64,000 nucleotides of DNA from Paenibacillus sp. LHD-38 (GTDB lineage: Bacteria; Bacillota; Bacilli; Paenibacillales; Paenibacillaceae). Positions 18,477 through 25,597 of this stretch are shown here, one piece after another (within the stretch, counting starts at the first letter, position 1; each line of letters opens with the position of its first letter). The stretch is taken from the NCBI RefSeq assembly GCF_031157315.1, contig NZ_JAVIFU010000014.1, positions 1 to 64,000 of the forward strand, read 5' to 3'. A program made the position numbers and the translations under genes. The notes below the pieces were generated by a model. That model was given only the letters and a program-made list of their open reading frames with translations, made no database searches and was not told where the DNA came from.

Positions 18477-20256
18477 TCAACAGGTCGCAACCAAGCAAAA
18501 CATCGATTTCAAAGGCACAATGGGCAAGCTAGTCGCGTATTGCAGGCCATACGTTCCTCTTATTGTCGTGGCTCTGCTGCTGTCCGTCGTGGGCACTATC
18601 TTTACGATTATCGGTCCAAGTAAGCTGGAAGACATGACGGATCACATTACCGAGGGTTTCATGGGCGAAATCGACATGGACGCGATTAGCCGTATTGGTA
18701 TTCTGCTTGCCGTCCTGTACGGATTAAGCGTCATCTTCTCGTTTTTCCAAGGCTACATTATGGCTACGGTAACGCAAAAGGTAACGAGAAGCTTGCGTAC
18801 ACGCATATCGCAGAAGATCAATAAGCTTCCGCTGAAGTATTTCGACTCCACCAGTAACGGCGACGTGCTTAGCCGCGTCACGAACGACATTGATACGATC
18901 GGACAAACGATGAATCAGAGCGTCGGGATGCTTGTGACGTCCGTCACGATGCTGGTCGGCTCCTTGGTTATGATGTTCTATACGAACGTTTGGATGACGT
19001 TGACAGCTATCATTTCGACTTTTTTAGGCTTTGCATTTATGACCATGATGATCAAAAAATCGCAAACGCATTTCGTCCACCAGCAGGCGAACCTAGGTGC
19101 GATGAATGGCCATGTCGAGGAAATATACTCGGGCTACGATGTCGTTAAAGTCTATAATGGAGAGCGGAAGGCGAAGGAAACCTTTAACGAAATTAACGAT
19201 AAATTATATGAAAGCTCATGGAAGTCGCAATTTTTATCCGGGTTGACGATGCCGCTCATGATGTTTGTCGGAAACTTCGGCTACGTGGCGGTCTGTATTG
19301 TCGGCGGAGCATTAGCGATGAACAATCATATTTCGTTTGGTGTCATCGTCGCTTTCATGCTCTATGTCCGGCTGTTCACGCAGCCCCTTGGGCAAATTGC
19401 GCAGGCCGCGACAAGTCTGCAATCGACTGCAGCCGCAGCCGCACGCGTTTTTGAATTTTTGGAAGAGAAAGAGCTCGAGGACGAGAACCATAAATCGAAG
19501 GTGCTTAAGGATGTTAAGGGGCAGGTGGAGTTCCGGAACGTTACCTTCGGGTATGATCCGAATAAGCTCATCATTAACGATTTCTCAGCCCGCGCTTTGC
19601 CCGGCCAGAAGATCGCCATCGTTGGACCGACGGGTGCGGGGAAGACGACGATCGTCAATTTGTTGATGCGATTCTATGAGCTGAACGGCGGAGAGATTGT
19701 CATCGATGGCGTTCCGATTCAGGAGCTCCAAAGGGAAAATGTGCATGAACAGTTCTGCATGGTGCTTCAAGATACGTGGTTATTCGAGGGCACGATCAAA
19801 GAAAATATCGTCTTCAACAAGCAGGGCGTTACTGATGGCGAAGTGAAGAACGTCTGCAAGGCCGTCGGCATTGACCATTTTATCCGAACCTTAACGCATG
19901 GCTACGACACGGTATTGAACGAGCAAGTGAACCTTTCCGCAGGGCAAAAGCAGCTCATTACGATTGCAAGAGCGCTTATTGCGAACGCCCCGCTGCTCAT
20001 CCTCGACGAGGCGACGAGCTCCGTCGATACGAGAACGGAGCTTCTCATTCAGGAAGCGATGGACCGACTGATGGCGGGACGAACTTCTTTCGTTATCGCA
20101 CACCGACTGTCCACGATTAAGAATGCCGACATGATCCTCGTCATGAAGGACGGCGATATCATCGAAAGTGGAAATCACCGAGAGCTGCTTGCTGCGAACG
20201 GCTTCTATGCCGATTTGTATAACAGCCAGTTCGAGACTACGGAAGCGGTCGTATAA
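18469..20256 (+). CDS. ABC exporter half-transporter, catalytic subunit (cassette 1)
   Basis: About 595 residues. The TTG at 18469 is preferred because AAGGAGG lies 9 nt upstream; TTG 18463 is too close. The reading frame overlaps the end of the partner gene. Six membrane segments precede an ATPase with GPTGAGKTT, the modified signature LSAGQKQLITIARA, a complete Walker B with LLILDEATSSVD and the H-loop IAHRLST. It carries the catalytic Glu and His missing from the partner, so the pair forms one canonical and one degenerate site. Confidence 0.92.
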   Translation: MANQQVATKQNIDFKGTMGKLVAYCRPYVPLIVVALLLSVVGTIFTIIGPSKLEDMTDHITEGFMGEIDMDAISRIGILLAVLYGLSVIFSFFQGYIMATVTQKVTRSLRTRISQKINKLPLKYFDSTSNGDVLSRVTNDIDTIGQTMNQSVGMLVTSVTMLVGSLVMMFYTNVWMTLTAIISTFLGFAFMTMMIKKSQTHFVHQQANLGAMNGHVEEIYSGYDVVKVYNGERKAKETFNEINDKLYESSWKSQFLSGLTMPLMMFVGNFGYVAVCIVGGALAMNNHISFGVIVAFMLYVRLFTQPLGQIAQAATSLQSTAAAAARVFEFLEEKELEDENHKSKVLKDVKGQVEFRNVTFGYDPNKLIINDFSARALPGQKIAIVGPTGAGKTTIVNLLMRFYELNGGEIVIDGVPIQELQRENVHEQFCMVLQDTWLFEGTIKENIVFNKQGVTDGEVKNVCKAVGIDHFIRTLTHGYDTVLNEQVNLSAGQKQLITIARALIANAPLLILDEATSSVDTRTELLIQEAMDRLMAGRTSFVIAHRLSTIKNADMILVMKDGDIIESGNHRELLAANGFYADLYNSQFETTEAVV

Positions 20257-20285
20257 CAAAGACGTATGCTCAAAAAAATGAAAGA

Positions 20286-20505
20286 GACGGCAGCAGGTTA
20301 CTAATAAGCTCCCCTTACGGTAGACAGGTGAAATAATAAAACCTGCTGCTGTAAGGGGAGTTTTTTCATGTTTAAAAGAAAATACGGCGCTGCGGACAGA
20401 CTCGCTATCCTTGAAGAAGTAACAAGTGGAGAAATCGTTTTTCAGGATGCAGCCAAGAAATGGTTAAACCTCTCCAAGATGAAAATTTCCTCAATTCTCT
20501 GGTAA
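20286..20505 (+). mobile_element. IS remnant: left end and 45-residue transposase orfA fragment
   Basis: The frame at 20368-20505 encodes MFKRKYGAADRLAILEEV, then TSGEIVFQDAAKKW, matching the helix-turn-helix start of IS3/IS150-type OrfA, and then stops after 45 codons. Upstream, two inverted repeats interlock: GCAGCAGGTT and CTCCCCTTAC are followed, in the same order, by AACCTGCTGC and GTAAGGGGAG (about 20290-20360), an A-B-A'-B' arrangement that could fold as a pseudoknot over the transposase start. The remainder of the element is gone. The intact AraC gene begins 35 bp after it. Confidence 0.65.
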
Positions 20506-20540
20506 GATAGATACAGAGATTTGACAAGGAGGCGCTTACA

Positions 20541-21269
20541 ATGGACTTTCAAACCGATATTTCTGATGAATACGCGAGACAAAAGGGGAATTCCATACTA
20601 TCGTTTTTATTAGATTGTGTTCGCGGCGGCCGTCGAAAACAAATCGAGAGAGAGCTGAGTACCCCCGAATATCAAACCTATACTAAGCTGATTTTTAGCG
20701 ATCAATTGTCTTTTACTTATATGGTTGTTCAATTTCTATGGCCTCAAATTGTGCGTTCCGCCGTAGAGGGAGGGATGTCGGAGATGGAGGCTTCTGGTAT
20801 TTACCGCAATTATATCGATAAGGCACAACAGGCCAAATCTGTACAAACTTTATTAGATTTGCATCATCAAGTTTTCCTTGAGTATGCCGACAACGTTGCT
20901 ATTGCCCAAGAGGATGATCGCTATTCTCCGTTAGTTCGGAAGTGTCATCATTATATTAAAGAGAATTTGTACGATTCTCTTACTGTCAGCGAAATCGTGG
21001 AAGCGTTGCATTTCAGCCGAAGCCATCTTTCCCATGTATATAAGCGAGAGACGGGAGAAACGCTTTCTGATCGCATCCGTAAGGAGAGGATTGCCGAGGC
21101 TATGCAACTTCTCGAACATACTTCGCTGACATTGAACGATATTGGACAGAAACTTGGCTTCAGCTCACAAAGTCATTTCACCGATATATTCCGGAGGGAA
21201 ACGAGGATCACACCTCATCAGTACCGTCTTAAACCTGATCGCAATCAAAGTTTAACCATTCGAAAATAA
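20541..21269 (+). CDS. AraC-family transcriptional regulator
   Basis: The 242-residue protein has a helical N-terminal domain without a recognised family (residues 1-135) and a C-terminal AraC DNA-binding domain: YDSLTVSEIVEALHFSRSHL (first helix-turn-helix) and LTLNDIGQKLGFSSQSHFTD (second), ending RITPHQYR. GACAAGGAGGCG precedes the ATG. It has no receiver domain, so it is probably ligand-controlled. It stands alone between an IS remnant and an SDR gene and is followed by a terminator. As a direct-repeat-binding protein it is one possible reader of the GTCG elements, but nothing in the sequence ties it to them. Confidence 0.88.
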   Translation: MDFQTDISDEYARQKGNSILSFLLDCVRGGRRKQIERELSTPEYQTYTKLIFSDQLSFTYMVVQFLWPQIVRSAVEGGMSEMEASGIYRNYIDKAQQAKSVQTLLDLHHQVFLEYADNVAIAQEDDRYSPLVRKCHHYIKENLYDSLTVSEIVEALHFSRSHLSHVYKRETGETLSDRIRKERIAEAMQLLEHTSLTLNDIGQKLGFSSQSHFTDIFRRETRITPHQYRLKPDRNQSLTIRK

Positions 21270-21337
21270 CGCTAAGGAACTGGTCATCGTAAGAGGCTGA
21301 AGCAAGTAATAACCAAAAATAAACGAGTGAGTTCAGA

Positions 21338-21383
21338 AAAGAAATAGACCACCTCCTTGGAGAAGAATGGTCTATTTCTTATT
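21338..21383 (+). terminator. Intrinsic terminator after the AraC gene
   Basis: AAATAGACCA pairs with TGGTCTATTT across a loop that holds a smaller CTCCTTGGAG hairpin; a short T-rich tail follows. Confidence 0.65.
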
Positions 21384-21432
21384 TGCCTATTAAAAGATAA
21401 CGTACAAATCTGATATAAAAAGCAGCAAGCTT

Positions 21433-21442
21433 GTAACGTTAC
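21433..21442. promoter_or_regulatory. Palindrome GTAACGTTAC upstream of the SDR gene
   Basis: A perfect 10-bp palindrome in an AT-rich leader 102 bp before the SDR start; a possible LacI- or TetR-type operator. No matching site was seen elsewhere in the window. Confidence 0.3.
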
Positions 21443-21543
21443 CGATTCGATATTTGTTAAAGTTATGGTGTCATTCATATTGGCACAGGATCTGTTTTCA
21501 TAACATTGTTTCAAAAATCTATCAAATAGTTGAGGTGTCGTAA

Positions 21544-22302
21544 ATGAAATTTAAAGATAAAGTTATTGTTATTACTGGGGCCGCTGCAGGTCTTGGAAAA
21601 CAAAATGCAATCCGTTTTGCCAAAGAAGGGGCAAAAGTAGCAATTTGTGATATCCAAGAAGAGAAATTAAAGGAAACTGCAAAGCTGTGTGAGGCAGAAG
21701 GTGCAGAAGTATTAGCAATGATTACAAACTTAAAAGAACAAGAGCAAATGAAGGAATTTGTACAGAATATTCAAGAGAAATTTGGTCATGTAGATGTTTT
21801 AATTAATGGGGCAACTGCTTCGAACTATATGGTTTCTTTTTTAGATCAAACAATTGAGGACTTAGATCATTCATTGAAAACGCAACTCTTTGCAACATGG
21901 ACGATGATGCAGCTTTGCCATCCTTTAATGAAAGAAAATGGCGGGTCGATTATTAATTTTATAAGCAATGCCGTGCAAGGCTTGGATGGATATGCGTCTT
22001 ATACTGCAGCTAAAGGCGCTGTTGGTGCTCTAACTAAGACCGTCGCTAAAGAATGGGGTAAATTTAATATTCGAGTGAACAATGTAAGTCCTATAGCGAT
22101 AACTGATACGGTAATAAATGACTCTCCGAAAGAACTTTATGATGTAATTATGACGGAAGTTGCGAAATCTAGTCCTTTCAATAGAGTTGGAATACCAGAA
22201 GATGATGTTGTCCCCGTTATTTTATTCTTAGCTTCAGAAGATAGCAGATGGATTACAGGACAAGATATACGTGTTGAAGGCGGCGTGGATATTCACTGGT
22301 AA
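21544..22302 (+). CDS. Short-chain dehydrogenase/reductase (SDR), AT-rich
   Basis: The 252-residue protein is a classical SDR: VIVITGAAAGLGKQNAIRFA gives the TGxxxGxG nucleotide site, INGATASN the NNAG-like strand, NFISNAVQ the catalytic Ser region and YTAAK the catalytic Tyr-Lys; it ends GQDIRVEGG. It is likely an NAD(P)-dependent sugar or keto-acid reductase, but the substrate cannot be read. The gene is clearly more AT-rich, and its codons more A/T-ending, than its neighbours, suggesting recent transfer. It is followed by a relic of an alcohol dehydrogenase with its own ribosome site, so an oxidoreductase pair may once have been encoded here. Confidence 0.9.
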   Translation: MKFKDKVIVITGAAAGLGKQNAIRFAKEGAKVAICDIQEEKLKETAKLCEAEGAEVLAMITNLKEQEQMKEFVQNIQEKFGHVDVLINGATASNYMVSFLDQTIEDLDHSLKTQLFATWTMMQLCHPLMKENGGSIINFISNAVQGLDGYASYTAAKGAVGALTKTVAKEWGKFNIRVNNVSPIAITDTVINDSPKELYDVIMTEVAKSSPFNRVGIPEDDVVPVILFLASEDSRWITGQDIRVEGGVDIHW

Positions 22303-22324
22303 AACCATACGGAGGTGTATCTAA

Positions 22325-22386
22325 GTGAAAGCAGCAATTTACAAGGGGTTAAGGAAGTCGTCCTCGAGCAGTTTCCGGATTGATCG
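22325..22386 (+). pseudogene. Relic of zinc alcohol dehydrogenase N-terminus
   Basis: GGAGGTG precedes GTG at 22325. The frame reads MKAAIYKG and then, after a one-base shift, VKEVVLEQFPD and stop. That is the usual first 20 residues of medium-chain (threonine or sorbitol dehydrogenase-like) proteins. Nothing beyond is recognisable. From here to 22558 I see no other gene. Confidence 0.6.
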
Positions 22387-22558
22387 AAGGCAGTGAGACA
22401 AGGATTGTATTCGGATGACGTGGACCGATATGAAATAGAGCATAAAAGTATGAGCGAAAAGCATCTGATTCAAGGTAGGCTTCACCCTTGGTTCAGGTGT
22501 TTTGTTTGTTTGGTGGAGTGTTATTCTCGGGTGGCGAAACGGTATGAGTCAATCGAAA

Positions 22559-22623
22559 GTCTGTAAACCGTCATTGAGAAAGTCGTCAAACCGTTAGATG
22601 GAAAGCAATCCGTCCGCTACGAT
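22559..22623 (+). promoter_or_regulatory. GTCG-repeat promoter element, copy 2 (phosphotriesterase-like gene)
   Basis: Half-site 1 GTCTGTAAACCGTCATT at 22559, half-site 2 GTCGTCAAACCGTTAG at 22582 (23 bp apart), GTTAG at 22593 and -10 TACGAT at 22618 (25 bp later). The start codon of the hydrolase is 113 bp downstream of the -10. Confidence 0.65.
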
Positions 22624-22735
22624 GAAGACAGGATAGTCCAATGTAGAGTTAGATTACTTGTTGTCTCCAGAGATGAGAAGATGAAGATCAAACTTATGAA
22701 ACTATTTGGCATTTCATTAGAAAGGAGTCTAGCTA

Positions 22736-23824
22736 ATGAGTAAAAGAATTACTACCGTATTAGGGGACATTAAACCAGAGGAATTAGGGTATACTACGGC
22801 GCACGAGCATGTGTTGGGAGACATTTCCTTATTGAGCAGAGAAGTTATGAAGTATAAGGGTAGAATACCTGACTCGATGCTGGAGCTTCGTATGGAAAAT
22901 CTGGCAGGCCTAAGGCAGGGAATGTCCATTTTTTCGGAGGATTGTTCATTAGCCGGGGATATTGATTTCGCGGTCGCTGAATTCAATGCTTTCAAAATGA
23001 TTGGAGGAAAGACTGTCGTCGATGCTTCTCCAATAGGAATGAGAGCTCCTGCCGAACAGTTAAAAGAAGCCGCCCAAAAAAGCGGAATTCACCTTATTAC
23101 CTGTACCGGTATTTATTACGCTGCCGCCCGTCCAGATGAATATATCGGGAAAGACGATAAGTTTATGTATGAGGTATTCAAAAAAGAAGTGGAAGAAGGA
23201 ATCGATGGCAGCGATGTGTTGCCCGGTTTCTTAAAATGTGCGGTGAATACCATTCATGAAGACGGTTCCATCGATAAGAGTGAGTTAGATGCGCTTCGCG
23301 CACAAGCAAGACTTTCGAATGAAACAGGTCTTTCGGTTCATGTTCATTCCGGCTACCCTATGACGAATAATCATATTTATGGGGTTGTTGATGTGGCTCT
23401 AAAAGAATGCGGCATGAATCCTGATCGATTGCTAATGATGCACCAGGATCAGTTTCTACGCAGAGGTTGCGAGAATCAAGCGTATCTTTACAATCCCGAA
23501 ATCGGAAGAAACGTGAATACGGATTACATCGAGAAGATTTTAGACCAAGGCGTGTACGTTGGTTTCGATTCTTGGGGTTCATTCATTTCAACGCTTCCGG
23601 ATGACTATGATAGATTGAAAGGTTTGGTTGCTTTATTGAAAAAAGGCTACGGATCTCAAATTGTCTGCGGGCATGATAGCGCATCGAAGGCACATGGAAA
23701 GACGGCTGGTTCTTATGGATATACCCGTTTCCCGGAGATGTTGGGACAGTTGCAGCAGTTCGGTCTTGGCGAAGAAATTGTGAAGCTTACCGTCGAGAAT
23801 CCCGCAAAACTCTTAGCCTATTGA
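22736..23824 (+). CDS. Phosphotriesterase-family metal hydrolase (lactonase-like)
   Basis: The 362-residue protein belongs to the amidohydrolase superfamily, PTE branch. TTAHEHVLGD gives the HxH metal ligands (about residues 23 and 25); LPGFLKCAVN holds the bridging Lys candidate; SVHVHSGYPM, MMHQDQF and CGHDSASK supply the later His/Asp ligands. Family members hydrolyse phosphotriesters, lactones or sugar esters; which one is not shown. It has no signal peptide. It is driven by a GTCG-repeat promoter and is followed after 15 bp by a broken beta-galactosidase gene, so it was once co-transcribed with a glycosidase and probably acts on sugar derivatives. Confidence 0.85.
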   Translation: MSKRITTVLGDIKPEELGYTTAHEHVLGDISLLSREVMKYKGRIPDSMLELRMENLAGLRQGMSIFSEDCSLAGDIDFAVAEFNAFKMIGGKTVVDASPIGMRAPAEQLKEAAQKSGIHLITCTGIYYAAARPDEYIGKDDKFMYEVFKKEVEEGIDGSDVLPGFLKCAVNTIHEDGSIDKSELDALRAQARLSNETGLSVHVHSGYPMTNNHIYGVVDVALKECGMNPDRLLMMHQDQFLRRGCENQAYLYNPEIGRNVNTDYIEKILDQGVYVGFDSWGSFISTLPDDYDRLKGLVALLKKGYGSQIVCGHDSASKAHGKTAGSYGYTRFPEMLGQLQQFGLGEEIVKLTVENPAKLLAY

Positions 23825-23839
23825 TTGAAGGAGGACAAC

Positions 23840-24888
23840 ATGGGGACACTGGAATGGGAAAACCTTGAAATATTGCATGTCAATAAACAAGACGGATCCG
23901 CAACATCGATACCATACGATAACGAACGCAGTGCCCTGCTGGGCGAACCGTCGAAGTGGAAGCACTGTTTAAACGGAGAATGGAAATTCCATTTTTCGAA
24001 CAATCCGAAAGAACGTCCCGCAGATTTTTATCGCGACGATTATCCTACGGACCATTGGAGCACATTGCCTGTGCCATCCTGTTGGGAAATCAAAGGATAT
24101 GGTTTTCCTATATACACTAACGTGGCTTATCCGAACCCGGTAAAAACAGATTCGCTGGAAGCGATCCCGAGCATTGATCATGACGATAATCCGGTTGGAA
24201 GCTACAAACGTGATTTCGAGTTACCGCATTGGAACGATAAGGAAGTGTTTATTCATTTTGCAGGCGTAAAGTCGGCATTTTACTTATGGATTAATGGGGA
24301 AAAGGTCGGCTATAGTCAGGGTTCTATGACGCCTGCGGAATTCAACATCACGCCTTGTGTCAAAAGCAGCAAAAATAACGTGGCAGTAGAAGTCTATAAA
24401 TATTCGGATGGAAGTTATTTAGAAGATCAAGATATGTGGCGTCTTGCCGGTATTTTCAGGGATGTCTTCGTGACCGGAAAGCCGAAGTTGGATATTCGCG
24501 ATCATTTTATTTATTGTGACCTCGACGATAACTATGAAGATGCCTTTTTGAATGTCAGGGCAAAAATCACCAATTATCATGGTAAGGATGTTGGCGGATA
24601 TCGGGTTATCGTTGGATTAACGGATGAAAATGGCGTTCCTGTCGGCGAGAGGGAGCTTGCGTCGCAGGAGATTTCTATCGGTGCTCGACAGGAAACGACC
24701 GTCAAACTGGAACATCGGATTTCGAATCCGCGAAAATGGTCAATACGATGGAAGAACTCAATAGGGCAACTCATGTTCATGAATTACCGATTCGAGATGA
24801 TATTATTACGTTGAATATTGATTCCAGACAACGCGGGGTAGGCGGCGATTTGCCTGGAATCGCCAGCAGGCATGAGGAGTTTACATAA
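23840..24888 (+). pseudogene. GH2 beta-galactosidase with the catalytic barrel deleted
   Basis: From ATG 23840 (behind GGAGGACAAC) about 300 residues match the LacZ/EbgA start: LNGEWKFHFSNNP, PVPSCWEIKGYGFPIYTN, GSYKRDFELP and DQDMWRLAGIFRDVF. At NPRKWS the expected continuation into the TIM barrel is missing. Instead a second frame (24748-24888, MEELNRATHVHELPIRDDII then NIDSRQRGVGGDLPG) carries the small beta-galactosidase C-terminal domain. An internal deletion of several hundred codons plus a frame change has removed both catalytic Glu residues. The 329-residue open frame ending at 24814 cannot be an active galactosidase. Confidence 0.85.
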
Positions 24889-24956
24889 AAGGAAAATAGG
24901 TTATATCAATACACTTACAGAATTACCCCTTTGATCTAGGCTTTTTAAGCAGCGAT

Positions 24957-24991
24957 GAAGGAGCTGTTCCTTATGGGACGGCTTCTTTTTG
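24957..24991 (+). terminator. Probable intrinsic terminator
   Basis: GAAGGAGCTGTTCC, loop TTAT, GGGACGGCTTC, then T5; the stem has mismatches but the T tract is good. Confidence 0.55.
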
Positions 24992-25011
24992 TTTTGCGGG
25001 ATACCAATAAA

Positions 25012-25076
25012 GTCGTAAAAGTGCTACTTCAAGGGTCGGCAAAGTGTTAGTGAGCTTCTGTTGGATGGATTATTAT
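25012..25076 (+). promoter_or_regulatory. GTCG-repeat promoter element, copy 3 (marR/ABC cassette 2)
   Basis: Half-site 1 GTCGTAAAAGTGC at 25012, half-site 2 GTCGGCAAAGTGTTAG at 25035 (23 bp apart), GTTAG at 25046 and -10 TATTAT at 25071 (25 bp later). The MarR-type palindrome follows at 25080. Confidence 0.65.
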
Positions 25077-25079
25077 GAT

Positions 25080-25093
25080 GTTAGCACCCTAAC
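25080..25093. promoter_or_regulatory. MarR operator candidate GTTAG-N4-CTAAC (cassette 2)
   Basis: GTTAGCACCCTAAC has the same arms as the site in front of the paralogous marR gene (16108-16121), here placed just after the -10 so that it covers the expected transcription start. Confidence 0.6.
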
Positions 25094-25109
25094 ATTGAGA
25101 GGTGAGAGA

Positions 25110-25526
25110 ATGAATCTGCCCAACGCAATCAGCTTTGAAATTAAAATACTGGCAAATTTGATCAAGCGGAAGTTGGACGACGGTGAAAAAGGGCTGACGG
25201 GTATGCAGGGCTGGGTGATTGGTTACCTCCGATCGAATGCGGACCGCGCGGTGTTCCAGCGAGATCTGGAACGGGATTTCAATATCCGACGCGCGACGGT
25301 AACGGGCGTTCTGCAGCTGATGGAACGGGACGGCCTCATCGTGAGGGAAGCAGTAGAGCACGATGCCAGACTGAAGAAGATTACCCTGACGCCGAAAGCC
25401 ATTACGCTTCATGAGCAAGTCATTCGACGGTTCAATGCGTTCGAGATTCATCTGCGCAGCGGATTAACGGAAGAAGAGATCGCGACGTTCTTCGCGATCA
25501 CGGAGAAGCTAAAGAAGAATCTTTAA
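25110..25526 (+). CDS. MarR-family regulator of ABC exporter cassette 2
   Basis: The start at 25110 is chosen because it follows GAGAGGTGAGAG; an upstream in-frame start at 25044 would translate the promoter itself. The 138-residue protein aligns along its length with the 16181 product: LTGMQGWVIGYL, VFQRDLERDFNIRRATVTGV and the wing VEHDARLKKITLTPKAI. It precedes a second heterodimeric ABC exporter. A weaker copy of the MarR-type site (GTTAG-ATAA-CTGAT, 25540-25553) lies between it and the ABC gene, matching the arrangement in cassette 1. Confidence 0.9.
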   Translation: MNLPNAISFEIKILANLIKRKLDDGEKGLTGMQGWVIGYLRSNADRAVFQRDLERDFNIRRATVTGVLQLMERDGLIVREAVEHDARLKKITLTPKAITLHEQVIRRFNAFEIHLRSGLTEEEIATFFAITEKLKKNL

Positions 25527-25597
25527 GTGTGCCTTTATTGTTAGATAACTGATAGTAAGTGGCGAACATTGGGGCAGCAATGACAAGGAGCGTTGTT

